From contig NZ_JAAXPG010000035.1 of assembly GCF_012396365.1 (NCBI RefSeq), positions 1-64,000 of the forward strand: a stretch of 64,000 nucleotides of DNA, read 5' to 3'. The DNA comes from Nocardiopsis alborubida (GTDB taxonomy: Bacteria > Actinomycetota > Actinomycetes > Streptosporangiales > Streptosporangiaceae). Position 1 is the stretch's first letter. Every line of letters begins with the position of its first letter. Below, piece after piece: positions 25,341 through 33,753 of the stretch. Both the position numbers and the translations under genes were made by a program. Under the pieces are notes generated by a model that saw only the letters and a list, made by a program, of their open reading frames with translations, was not told the origin of the DNA and ran no database searches.

Positions 25341-28300
25341 TGCGCACCGCCATCCTCCTCGGGGTCAACCGCTACGACGACCTGGAGAACCTGCGCTCAC
25401 CGCACGCCGACGTCGCGGCCCTGCAACGGGTCCTCAAGGACAACGGCCACTACGACCGGGTGGAGACCCTCCTCGACCCCACCAGAAACGGAGTCATGGA
25501 GGTACTGGAGGAGGCCCTGTCCACGGGGCGCCCCGACGACCTGCTGCTCGTGTCCTTCTCCGGGCACGGCGTCAAGGACAAGAGGGGCCGTCTGCACCTG
25601 GCGGTCAAGGACACGCGCCGAACACGGCTGGAGACCACGGCGCTCTCCGCGGAGGTGCTCAAACGCCTCCTGGAGGACTCCCGGGTGCGGAGCAAGGTGC
25701 TCCTGCTCGACTGCTGCCACGGCGGCGCCTTCGCCGACGGGTTCGCCACCCGTTCCGCCGATGACGAACCCCTGGACCTGCAACGCCAGCTCAGCGACGG
25801 CGCGGGCACCTACGTCATCGCCGCATCAGGAGCTCTGGAACGGGCCAGGGAGGGCGACAACACCCACGGCGTCCAACCCTCGCCCTTCAGCACCTCGGTG
25901 GTGCGAGGGCTCGCCGGTGCGGCCCCCGACGCCAACGGCGACGGATGGATCGACGCGGTGGACCTCTACCAGCACGTCCACCGCGAAGTGGACCACGTGG
26001 ACGGCCAGCGCGTCACCGTCTCCTCCCTGGGAGTACGCGGGGCGCTGGTGCTGGCCCGCCACACAGGTGCGGCCACGGCGACAGACCTGCCCGGGAGCTC
26101 GGGCAGCGGTGCCTCCGCGTCCCACGAGACCGAGGCCCCACAGGAGGGCTCGGTCAGAAGGGGCGCACCCGGTCCGTCCGCTAACCGCGGACAGGGAGAG
26201 ACCGCGGGCCGCCCCTCCCCGGGCGCCGCCGGTGGATGGCGCTGGGACTCCTACCTGGACTACCTGCGGGACTGCCTGATGCGGCAGAGCGTCCTCCAAC
26301 AGCTGCCGGACGCCACCGGGCAGGACACGGCGGTCTGCGCCATGGGGTCGGAGGTCCTCCTCAGCCGCGCGGCGGACCGGTGGGCGCTCACCGGGCGGGC
26401 CGAGGCCCTGGCCAGGGAGGCCGTCAAGGAGGGACGTCCGCTGCGCTACGGCTATCCGACGGTGCTCTTCGACCCCGCCAGCAGCGACCGCCGCGGCACG
26501 AAGCCCAAACTCGCCCCCCTGATCGTCATGGACGTGGAACTGGCCCAGGAACCCGACGGCCCCTTCCTCGTCCCGGTCGGGGAACCGGAGCTCAACCGCG
26601 AACTGCTGGTCTCCGTGGCCGACCTCGACGAGGGCGACATCGAGGAACTGGTGGACTGGTTCGAGGCCGACTGGGACGGACACGGGGTCGCCGGTCTGGC
26701 GGACAAGGCGCGTGCCGTCTGCTCCCGCCTCGGCCTGCCGCGGGTGGACGACCTCGCGGCCGGGGAACTGCGTGACTCCGTGGACGTGCTGCGCGGTGCG
26801 CGCCGAGGGGCGCAGAACGCCGCCCTCCTGTACCGGGCCGACCCCGCCGGCGCGGCGGTCAAACAGCTCGTCGGCGACCTCGACCACCGCGAGGGGCGGA
26901 AGGGAATCCGGATCCAGTCCCTGCCCGGCACGGCCCTGGCCGCGCTGTCCGACCCACAGCACGCGGTCCGCTCGTTCGAGACCGCCCTGCCCGTGGTCAC
27001 CGGCCGCAGCAACACCGCCCAGGAGGAGATTCTGGCATCGGCGATGAGCAGGACCCTGACCGTCGCCACCGGCGCGCCAGGCACCGGCAAGAGCGAACTC
27101 ATCACCTCCGTGGTCACCACCGCCGTCGCCGCGGGCCAGTCCGTCCTGGTCGCCTCCACCAACAACACCGCCGTGGACGAGGTGGTCACGCGCGTCAACC
27201 GGATCGGTCCGGAGGCGGACCTGATGGTGCGTACCGGGAACCGGGCCAGACGTGCCGACGAACCCGAGATCCTCAACGCGCTGCTCGCGGCCGAGTGGGG
27301 GCCCGTGGATTCCGCCACCGCGCACGCGCGCCTGAGCGCCCATCAGCGCGGACTGGAGGAGGCCCAGGGTGAGCTGGCGGACGTCGAGGAGACCGAACGG
27401 CGCCTGGCGTCGCTGGCCGACGCCCGCGAGCGACAGATCCGGCGTCTGCCCGACGGCGTCACCCCGGCCGATTTCGCGGGGCAGCGGCAGGCGGACGCCT
27501 GGGCTCGCAGGACCGGAGCGGCGCTGGAGTCCCGGTGGGCCCGATGGTGGCACCGCTGGTGGGTCCGCAGAGGACTCGGGGTCGCCGGTACGGAGCGTGA
27601 GCTCGCTGAGGTGCTGGCCTTCCTGGTGATCGAGCGTGAGTGGAGGGAACTGCTCGAACGGAGGAAAGGTCGACCGTCGCCGGAGGAGACGGCTGAGCGT
27701 GTGCGCGCACTGCGCGCGGAGCGTCAGAGGGTGAGCAGGGAGTTCCTGCTGGGCCGGTTCGCGCAGTCCCTGGTCCGGGGGAGGGCCGTGATCGAGGAGC
27801 GGCTGCGCAACCTGGCGTCGGGGGACAGCGGCTGGAAGGGCATGAAGGCGCTGGTGCGCGTGGTGCGGGCCTGGGCCACCACCTCCAGGTCGGTGCGCGG
27901 GGTCTTCCCGCCGGAACCGGGCCTGTTCGACCTGGTGGTGGTCGACGAGGCCAGCCAGTGCACCGTCGCGGACCTGGTTCCGCTGCTCTACCGGGCACGG
28001 CGGGCACTGGTGATCGGCGACCCGCACCAGCTTCAGCCGGTGAGCGCGCTGTCCGCGCAGGACGATCGCAGGCTCCAGGCCGTCCACGGGCTGAGCCGGT
28101 CCGAGGGCGAGGAGCGCTCCTTGACCTACACCGGTTCCTCCGCCTACCACGCGGCTGCCTCCGCTCTGGTGGCGGGCGGCGGCGAGGTGCTCTGGCTGGA
28201 CGAGCACTACCGCTGCCATCCCGATATCGTCGCCTCGGTGAACCGGCGCTTCTACGGTGACCGGTTGGCGGTGCGCACCGACACGGCCGCCCTGGCGGCG

Positions 28301-29137
28301 CCGGAGGACCCGGCCGTTCGGTGGATCGATGTCCGCGGGGACTGCGAACGTCCCCAGGGACGCTCCTGCCGAAACCGGGTCGAGGCGGATGCGGTGGTCG
28401 ACCTCCTGCGCGAACTGTGGCGGACACTGCCCGCCGAGGTGAGTATCGGAGTGGTGTCCCCTTTCGCTGCCCAGGTGCGCCAGATCGAGCGGGCACTGGG
28501 CCAGGGGGGACTCGAGCGCATCAGGGTGGGCACCGCCCACCGTTTCCAGGGCGGAGAGCGCGACGTGGTCGTCGTCTCTCCCGCGGCCGCGACGGGGGTG
28601 CACCGGCACAGCGGCCAGTGGGCGCTGCGACAGCAGAACCTGTGGAATGTCGCGGTCACCCGGGCCCGTGCGCGCCTGTACGTCGTCGGTGACCGGCAGT
28701 ACTGGGCCGAGCAAGGGGGCCTGCTCTCCGACCTGGCCGCCGAGAACACCCTCGGTCCGGAAAAGGCCCTCGACGAGGCCGGGAACCGGTTGTTCGAGGC
28801 CTTGGCCGGTCACGGAGTCCGGGTGAGGGCCCGTCACCGCGTTCAGGGGTACGTCTGCGACCTGTGGTTCTCTGACACGGCCCCGGGTGCTGACACCGAC
28901 CGGGAGACGGCCGTGATCGTTGACAGCGCCGGTCTTGGTGGCACCGCCTCCCCGGCTCCCGGCCGGACCCTCCAGCGGAGTCTCGACCGGGTCGCACTGT
29001 TCGCGGCTGTCTCCGGGCTGCTGACGGTACGAGTCCCCGCCTGGCGCTGCCTGACCGAACCCGAGGCGGTGGCGGTGGAACTGCTCGGCCGACACACGGA
29101 CGCCGACGAGGAACAGGTGTGCCCGGTGAGAGCGTGA
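25340..29137 (+). CDS. Caspase-like peptidase fused to SF1 (UPF1/DNA2-type) helicase and REase-like domain
   Basis: A 1265-residue fusion starting at ATG 25340. Residues 1-245 are a peptidase C14 caspase: RTAILLGVNRYDD, catalytic SGHG (His76) and DCCHGG (Cys126), both intact. A low-complexity linker follows to about 295, then a linker domain. An SF1 helicase starts with Walker A GAPGTGKSELI at about 578, has VASTNNTAVDEVV, Walker B LVVVDEASQC at about 864, GDPHQLQPVS, HYRCHPDI, and motif V/VI segments TAHRFQGGERDVVVV and NVAVTRARARLYVVG. A long charged helical insert (about 660-830) lies between motifs Ia and II. The C terminus (LFEALAGHGVRVRARHRVQGY, CDLWF) resembles the Vsr-like nuclease domain seen on related helicases, but its second acidic position reads VIVDSAG without ExK. 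The product is probably a nucleic-acid sensor that releases a suicide protease. Confidence 0.88.
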   Translation: MRTAILLGVNRYDDLENLRSPHADVAALQRVLKDNGHYDRVETLLDPTRNGVMEVLEEALSTGRPDDLLLVSFSGHGVKDKRGRLHLAVKDTRRTRLETTALSAEVLKRLLEDSRVRSKVLLLDCCHGGAFADGFATRSADDEPLDLQRQLSDGAGTYVIAASGALERAREGDNTHGVQPSPFSTSVVRGLAGAAPDANGDGWIDAVDLYQHVHREVDHVDGQRVTVSSLGVRGALVLARHTGAATATDLPGSSGSGASASHETEAPQEGSVRRGAPGPSANRGQGETAGRPSPGAAGGWRWDSYLDYLRDCLMRQSVLQQLPDATGQDTAVCAMGSEVLLSRAADRWALTGRAEALAREAVKEGRPLRYGYPTVLFDPASSDRRGTKPKLAPLIVMDVELAQEPDGPFLVPVGEPELNRELLVSVADLDEGDIEELVDWFEADWDGHGVAGLADKARAVCSRLGLPRVDDLAAGELRDSVDVLRGARRGAQNAALLYRADPAGAAVKQLVGDLDHREGRKGIRIQSLPGTALAALSDPQHAVRSFETALPVVTGRSNTAQEEILASAMSRTLTVATGAPGTGKSELITSVVTTAVAAGQSVLVASTNNTAVDEVVTRVNRIGPEADLMVRTGNRARRADEPEILNALLAAEWGPVDSATAHARLSAHQRGLEEAQGELADVEETERRLASLADARERQIRRLPDGVTPADFAGQRQADAWARRTGAALESRWARWWHRWWVRRGLGVAGTERELAEVLAFLVIEREWRELLERRKGRPSPEETAERVRALRAERQRVSREFLLGRFAQSLVRGRAVIEERLRNLASGDSGWKGMKALVRVVRAWATTSRSVRGVFPPEPGLFDLVVVDEASQCTVADLVPLLYRARRALVIGDPHQLQPVSALSAQDDRRLQAVHGLSRSEGEERSLTYTGSSAYHAAASALVAGGGEVLWLDEHYRCHPDIVASVNRRFYGDRLAVRTDTAALAAPEDPAVRWIDVRGDCERPQGRSCRNRVEADAVVDLLRELWRTLPAEVSIGVVSPFAAQVRQIERALGQGGLERIRVGTAHRFQGGERDVVVVSPAAATGVHRHSGQWALRQQNLWNVAVTRARARLYVVGDRQYWAEQGGLLSDLAAENTLGPEKALDEAGNRLFEALAGHGVRVRARHRVQGYVCDLWFSDTAPGADTDRETAVIVDSAGLGGTASPAPGRTLQRSLDRVALFAAVSGLLTVRVPAWRCLTEPEAVAVELLGRHTDADEEQVCPVRA

Positions 29138-29146
29138 AGACGTGGT

Positions 29147-29178
29147 GCCGTCCCCTCCACAGGGCTGGAGGGGACGGC
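29147..29178 (+). terminator. Strong hairpin after the caspase-helicase gene
   Basis: A perfect 13-bp stem (GCCGTCCCCTCCA and complement) with a 6-base loop begins nine bases after the stop at 29137. It is a clear transcription terminator for the EACC1-caspase operon. Confidence 0.75.
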
Positions 29179-29225
29179 GTCCGCGTACCTTCGCGGAACC
29201 AGCCGCCTGAGCCCGCTGGCCGTTC

Positions 29226-29303
29226 GGCCGGAAGCGGTCAGAGACGGCACTCCTCTGACGGGTGGGCACACCGGTCGGTGCGATCCGCGTGGCGCAGTGT
29301 CAG
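29226..29303 (+). repeat. Right copy of the imperfect 78-bp direct repeat
   Basis: Ungapped partner of 24802-24879. It lies between the terminator of the caspase gene and the stop of the SDR gene, where no plus-strand gene follows closely, so a simple promoter function is less likely here than for the left copy. A further CAGTGTCAG copy lies just to the right, around 29342-29350. Confidence 0.6.
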
Positions 29304-29348
29304 AGATCCGTGACCTGGGTTCCTTCCCGCGTAGCAGGGGGCCCAGTG

Positions 29349-30098
29349 TCAGATCTGGTTCTCGCCGCCGTCGACGTACAGGTTGGCGCCCAGGAGGAAG
29401 CTGCTGTCCGCGGAGGCGAGGAAGGCCACGGCGGCGGCGACCTCCTCGGGGCGGCCCATCCGACCGATCGGGAGATCGGCGACCAGGCCCTCCCTGAAGG
29501 CCGCGGCGTTCTGCTCGCCGGCGAGTTCGGTGATGCCGGAGGTGTCGATCGGTCCTGGTGAGATCGCGTTGACCCGGATCCCCCGGTCCTTCAGTTCGTT
29601 GGCCCAGGTCCGGGCGAAGGACCGGACCGCGGCCTTGGACGCGGCGTACGCGCCGAAGGCCGCTGTGCCGCGATCGACGGTGGTGGAGGCGTTGAGGATC
29701 ACCGAGGCGCCGTCGTTGAGCAGGGGCAGCGCTTTTTGCACGGTGCGGAGCGTGCCCTTGACGTTGACGTCGAAGATGCGGTCGTACTCCTCTTCGGTGG
29801 TCTGTTCCAGCGTCGTGAACGAGGCGGTGGCCGCGTTGGCGAACAGCACGTCCAGGCCCTGGTCGCGCTCGCGCACCATGGCGTACAGCCGGTCCAGGTC
29901 GGCCGGGTCGGTGATGTCGCCCGGCACCGCGGTGACCGCGGAGCCGATGACCTCGGCGGCCTCGTCCAGTTCGGCCTCGCGCCGCCCGGTGATGAACACG
30001 TGCGCGCCCTCGGCCGCCAGTCGTGCGGCGGTGGCCCGGCCGATACCCCGTGTGCCTCCGCCGGTGACGACGGCGATCTTGTCTTGCAGTCTCTGCAT
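29349..30098 (-). CDS. SDR-family oxidoreductase
   Basis: A 249-residue classical short-chain dehydrogenase. Cofactor motif TGGGTRGIG is at about 12-20, followed by the NAD(P)-binding FITGRREAELDEA, the NAA motif (LFANAATASF), and the catalytic Ser in LNASTTVDRG with YAASK near residue 155. The C terminus LGANLYVDGGENQI is typical. ATG 30098 is chosen because it begins with the usual MQ-x-L-Q-D-K-I-A-V-V-T; the long in-frame extension to 30557 runs over the TetR gene and is not real. The gene is divergent from the TetR regulator with two operators between them, so it is probably repressed by it. The substrate is unknown. Confidence 0.92.
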   Translation of the reverse strand: MQRLQDKIAVVTGGGTRGIGRATAARLAAEGAHVFITGRREAELDEAAEVIGSAVTAVPGDITDPADLDRLYAMVRERDQGLDVLFANAATASFTTLEQTTEEEYDRIFDVNVKGTLRTVQKALPLLNDGASVILNASTTVDRGTAAFGAYAASKAAVRSFARTWANELKDRGIRVNAISPGPIDTSGITELAGEQNAAAFREGLVADLPIGRMGRPEEVAAAVAFLASADSSFLLGANLYVDGGENQI

Positions 30099-30115
30099 GG
30101 TCTGAGCTCCACAGA

Positions 30116-30139
30116 ATTCTGTTCCGATCGGGACAGAAT
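30116..30139. promoter_or_regulatory. Palindromic operator 1 for the TetR regulator
   Basis: A 24-base near-perfect palindrome, ATTCTGT-T-CCGATCGG-G-ACAGAAT, sits 17 bases upstream of the SDR start. It shares the CCGATCGG core with operator 2, 36 bases away. Binding here would block SDR transcription. Confidence 0.7.
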
Positions 30140-30149
30140 GAGGCTGCAG

Positions 30150-30177
30150 CACTTCCAGGCCGATCGGTACAGAAGTG
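30150..30177. promoter_or_regulatory. Palindromic operator 2 for the TetR regulator
   Basis: A 28-base imperfect palindrome, CACTTC-CAGG-CCGATCGG-TACA-GAAGTG, ends five bases before the TetR start codon. The same CCGATCGG core followed by ACAGAA as in operator 1 supports recognition by one protein and autorepression. Confidence 0.65.
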
Positions 30178-30182
30178 GTAGG

Positions 30183-30800
30183 ATGCTGCGTGTGGAGGGC
30201 ATCAGGAGAGCGCCGGTGGGCCGGCCGAGGGGATTCGACGCCGAAGAGGCCCTGGAACGGGCCATGGCGATGTTCTGGGAGCACGGCTACGCCGGTGTCA
30301 GCCTGACCGACCTCACCCGCGCCATGGGCATCACCAAGACGAGCATGTACGCGGCCTTCGGCAACAAGGAGGAGCTGTTCCGCAAGGCCCTGGAACGCTA
30401 CGCCGAGGGCCCGGCCTCCTACGGCACCCGGGCCCTGGAGGAGCCGACCGCCCGGGATGTGGCCACGGCCTACCTCACCGGCTCGATCGCGGCGTCCACC
30501 CGGCCCGACCGCCCGGCCGGGTGCCTGGGCGTCCAGGGTTTCATGGCCGCCAGCCATCTCGGGGAGCCCGCCCGCGACACCCTGAGCGCCTGGCGCGTCG
30601 AGAACCTCTCACGCCTGCGCGACCGGTTCCGACAGGCCGTCGACGAAGGTGACCTGCCCCCCGACGCCGATCCGGAAGTACTCGCCCGCTACCTCATGAC
30701 CATGGCGAACGGCATCGCCGTCCAGGCCACAAGCGGCGCCGACCGCGACGAACTCCAGAGGATGGCCGACGCCGCCCTGAGGAACTGGCCTCCCCTGTGA
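30183..30800 (+). CDS. TetR/AcrR family regulator
   Basis: A 205-residue repressor with the N-terminal TetR helix-turn-helix (EEALERAMAMFWEHGYAGVS; LTRAMGITKTSMYAAFGNKE) at about residues 20-65 and a C-terminal ligand domain containing RPAGCLGVQGF, close to the TetR_C group of oxidoreductase-linked repressors. Start ATG 30183 has only a weak binding site; GTG 30192 is an alternative that trims three residues. It probably controls itself and the divergent SDR gene through the two palindromes in the intergenic gap. Confidence 0.9.
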   Translation: MLRVEGIRRAPVGRPRGFDAEEALERAMAMFWEHGYAGVSLTDLTRAMGITKTSMYAAFGNKEELFRKALERYAEGPASYGTRALEEPTARDVATAYLTGSIAASTRPDRPAGCLGVQGFMAASHLGEPARDTLSAWRVENLSRLRDRFRQAVDEGDLPPDADPEVLARYLMTMANGIAVQATSGADRDELQRMADAALRNWPPL

Positions 30801-30919
30801 CCCTTGGCCCCCTTCTTCCCGTCGGAGCGGGCCGGCCGGAGGAGAGTGTCGCGCCGAGCGGGTGCGGCTGGGGGAGGTTTCCCGGGTTGTCGGGATCCGG
30901 CCTTGACGGGGTGAACGGT

Positions 30920-31441
30920 TCAGTCGGGCGAAGGTCTGCGGGATGGCAGGGTCCTGGGCATCGGCGGGATGGAGGAGCCGGGCCGGACGGGCCGTCCGGC
31001 CGGTCGGGGAGAACGGTCCTCACGCACGCAGTCCAGGACCTCGCGGGCGGCCACGCGCCCCGCCTGCTCGAAACTCCAGCGGTTGGAGTCGTTCCCGCGC
31101 CAGACCGCGTCCCGCAGGACGACGCGCACGGTGTGGGGAGGCACGCCCCGCCCGCGTGCCCGCCACCCTTGGCGGAACCCGTTCGCGAACGCCTCGGTGA
31201 ACTCGGCGGGCAGCGGCTCCCCGGGTTCGCGGCACACGGCGGGCAGGTCGTCGACGAACTCCACACCTTCGTCCGGTACCACGTCCTCCGCGGGTGGCAG
31301 CGCGTCCAGCCACACGAGGGCGAAGTGGCCGGGGCAGGCGCTCCTGATGATCTGGCGGACGAACACACCGGTGACCGGACGGGGCAGGACGGACGGACGC
31401 TGGTGACCGGTGGCCACAAGCGCCTCCTCGTCAGCCGTCAC
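30920..31441 (-). CDS. Hypothetical protein, co-translated with the zinc-cluster protein
   Basis: A 173-residue protein with an ordered core (RQIIRSACPGHFALVWLDAL; EFTEAFANGFRQGWRARG; VRVVLRDAVWRGNDSNRWSF) and a Pro/Arg-rich tail after about residue 140. The GTG at 31441 overlaps the end of the upstream gene by 11 bases; a later GTG at about 31414 is possible. The regular secondary-structure pattern and the coupling to the upstream gene support a real gene, but I do not recognise the family. Confidence 0.6.
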   Translation of the reverse strand: MTADEEALVATGHQRPSVLPRPVTGVFVRQIIRSACPGHFALVWLDALPPAEDVVPDEGVEFVDDLPAVCREPGEPLPAEFTEAFANGFRQGWRARGRGVPPHTVRVVLRDAVWRGNDSNRWSFEQAGRVAAREVLDCVREDRSPRPAGRPVRPGSSIPPMPRTLPSRRPSPD

Positions 31442-31763
31442 AGTTCTGGCAGCGCCGTGTGGCGACCCGCTCGGTGTTGCCGTGCGTGGCGCGGGCGGGG
31501 GAGCCTCCACCGAGGCGGCGCCACAGCTGCGGGTCGGGTTCGGGGATCCAGCCCCAGAGCGGCGCCTTGATCTCGGAGTCGGACTGGTGCAGGCAGCCCG
31601 GGCGGTGGGCCACGCCGCGCGGCGAGATGAGGATGGTGCCTCCGGGAAAGCGCGCGTCACCCAGGGAGGGGGCGCCCTGACCGGAGGCGCTCCGGTTCTC
31701 GCGCACGAGCGAGCACGCGCAGCCGCCACCGATGGGGAGTTCACAGAAGTCACAGCGTTCCAT
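31431..31763 (-). CDS. Small cysteine-rich hypothetical protein
   Basis: A 110-residue protein beginning MERCDFCELPIGGGCACSL, with a central HRPGCLHQ and a C-terminal RRCQNCDG. The paired CxxC motifs at both ends suggest one or two zinc sites. The middle contains LWGWIPEPDPQLWRRLGGG. The start ATG 31763 places the first zinc motif at the N terminus. It is the first gene of a two-gene unit. The function is unknown. Confidence 0.65.
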   Translation of the reverse strand: MERCDFCELPIGGGCACSLVRENRSASGQGAPSLGDARFPGGTILISPRGVAHRPGCLHQSDSEIKAPLWGWIPEPDPQLWRRLGGGSPARATHGNTERVATRRCQNCDG

Positions 31764-32106
31764 GGCCTGATCATGCACGGGCCAGGTGACGAACGGGCTC
31801 CGCGGCTTTTGCCTGACCGACACCGCACGGCTGTCGTGCCAGCTCGGGTGGGGTGTGGCCGTTTCCGGCCATGCCCGGCCCGGCCTCCCGTCGGCGGTGG
31901 GCGGGCACGATCGTCGCTCACTCGGCCAGGGAGGCGGCGGCTTGTACTGACGCGGTGGCGGTCCCTCCTGATTACTCGAAGCGGAGGAGCCGAAACCGCT
32001 CGCGGCGGCGCGGACCAAGGCTTCGAAACAGGACGGAACCGGAAGCCTGAGCAGCGATTTCGCCCCTGGCCGGTCCCCGTGACCAAGGTGGGGGTAGCTC
32101 CGGCTC
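31764..32106. other. Divergent intergenic region without a gene
   Basis: About 340 bases between two divergent starts. Open frames are present but read as compositional shadow. It should contain promoters for both directions; no clear consensus boxes or repeats were recognised. Confidence 0.4.
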
Positions 32107-33315
32107 ATGACCACGACACAGAGCCAGCAGGACACCGCCGCCGTCACCACACGCGTCGTCGACCACTACGACGGTCGCAAGCGGGCCTGGGTGAAGGAGG
32201 CGGTCCGGCTGCTGCACGCCGACGCCACGCGCTCGGCGGACACGCACGTCTTCCAGTTCCCGCTCCCCGTGGAGTGGGGCATCGACCTCTACGTCAAGGA
32301 CGAGTCCGTCCACCCCTCCGGCAGCCTGAAGCATCGCATGGCACGTGCGCTGTTCCTGCACGCGCTGTGCACCGGGTGGATCGAGCCCGGCACGCACGTG
32401 TTCGAGGCCTCCAGCGGCTCCACGGCGGTCTCCGAGGCCTACTTCGCCAAGCTCCTGGGGCTGAAGTTCACGGCCGTGGTGCCCGGGAGTACCAGTCGGG
32501 AGAAGGTGGAGCTCATCAGGTCCTACGGGGGAGAGGTCAGGAACCCCGGATCCGACGGCGACATCGAGAAGGAGGCCGCCCGCCTGGCGGCGGAGGCCCC
32601 CAAGGGCCACTTCATGGACCAGTTCACCTACGCCGAGCGCGCCTACGACTACCGCGACGACCACAACGTGGCGGCGACGATCTTCCGGCAGATCGCCGAG
32701 GAGCGCCACCCCGACCCCAGGTGGATCGTGGTGGGAGCGGGCACCGGGGGCACGAGCGCGACCATCGGCCGCCACATCCGCTTCAGCCGCCGCGACACCC
32801 GGGTGTGCGTGGTCGACCCGCAGAACTCGGCGTTCTTCCCCAACTGGACGGTCAACGAGGGCCGTCCCAGGAGCCAGTGGCCCAAGGACCCCTCGGCCTG
32901 GATCAAGGGAAGGCCCTCCCACATCGAGGGGATCGGGCGTCCCGCGGTGGAGCCCTCGTTCCTGCCCGCCGTCGTCGACCGGATGATCTCGGTGCCCGAC
33001 GCCGCCTCGATCGCGGCCATGCGCCTGCTCCTGTCGCGCCTGCGCCACCGTGCGGGCCCCTCGACCGGGACCAACCTGTGGGGCGCGCTGCGGATCGTCG
33101 CCGAGATGCTCTCCGACGGGGAGAGCGGCAGTGTCGTCATGCTCATGTGCGACCAGGGCGAGCGGTACATGCACAACTACTACGACGACACCTGGGTCGA
33201 GAAGGAGCTCAGGCTCGACCTGAAGCCGTACACCAAGGCGCTGGAGGACTTCCTCTCGACCGGACGCTGGCAGGAGCCCGCGGCCCCCGGCGTCCCCGCG
33301 GCGAGGAAGGCCTGA
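32107..33315 (+). CDS. PLP-dependent cysteine synthase-family enzyme, Cds1-like
   Basis: A 402-residue fold-type II PLP enzyme. The PLP lysine is in HPSGSLKHRMA (K75), the substrate loop is EASSGSTAVSEAYFAKLLG, and the phosphate-binding glycine loop is VGAGTGGTSATIGRHIRF. The C-terminal part (STGTNLWGALRIV; MLMCDQGERYMHNYYDD) matches the actinobacterial branch that includes mycobacterial L-cysteine desulfhydrase Cds1, longer than O-acetylserine sulfhydrylase. It probably breaks down cysteine to sulfide, pyruvate and ammonia, or exchanges sulfur groups. ATG 32107 is preceded by a usable purine stretch. It stands alone; a link with the sugar cluster downstream is not evident. Confidence 0.85.
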   Translation: MTTTQSQQDTAAVTTRVVDHYDGRKRAWVKEAVRLLHADATRSADTHVFQFPLPVEWGIDLYVKDESVHPSGSLKHRMARALFLHALCTGWIEPGTHVFEASSGSTAVSEAYFAKLLGLKFTAVVPGSTSREKVELIRSYGGEVRNPGSDGDIEKEAARLAAEAPKGHFMDQFTYAERAYDYRDDHNVAATIFRQIAEERHPDPRWIVVGAGTGGTSATIGRHIRFSRRDTRVCVVDPQNSAFFPNWTVNEGRPRSQWPKDPSAWIKGRPSHIEGIGRPAVEPSFLPAVVDRMISVPDAASIAAMRLLLSRLRHRAGPSTGTNLWGALRIVAEMLSDGESGSVVMLMCDQGERYMHNYYDDTWVEKELRLDLKPYTKALEDFLSTGRWQEPAAPGVPAARKA

Positions 33316-33753
33316 GCGCGGCCGCGGTGTCCGGGGGCGGCGCGGGCCGAGAACAGGGTCCCCGGACAAGGCCTCCCCGGAAGCCGGTCCCCGCCTCCGA
33401 GGAGGACGGGAACGACAGGGCCCCGGGGGCGGTGAGGGGTCGCCACCGCCCTGCCGCCGAAGACCGGCCGCCCCCCGCGCCGACCGAAGAGCGCTGCCCA
33501 CCGCCGTCCTCCGGGAGGCTCGGCCGGACCCGGGTCCGCCGGCCCGGGGCGGAGCGACCCGGCGCCGCAGTGACCACCACGCGCGGAGGACCCGTCGGCG
33601 GCCCGACCACCGCGCGGTCGGGCCCCGGCCCCGGACTCCCGCGGGCGCGCACGGCGAAGGGCGCGTGAAGGGACGGCGCCCTGGTGCCCCGGTGCCCCGG
33701 CGGGCCGGCGCGGTGGCGGCGGAGGGGAGCGGCCCGCGCGGCCGACGGTGGTC
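33316..33753. other. Very GC-rich gap between convergent genes
   Basis: About 440 bases between the Cds1-like stop and the C-methyltransferase stop. Open frames exist because of the extreme GC content, but none reads like protein. Many GC-rich complementary stretches could act as terminators; no single one stands out. This is the likely left boundary of the biosynthetic cluster. Confidence 0.4.

Noticed and set aside
25826..29269. A 1147-codon open frame on the minus strand
   Set aside because: It is the exact antisense of the caspase-helicase gene, reads as low-complexity Gly/Arg/Val sequence and has no domain motifs, whereas the plus strand has clear caspase and helicase motifs.
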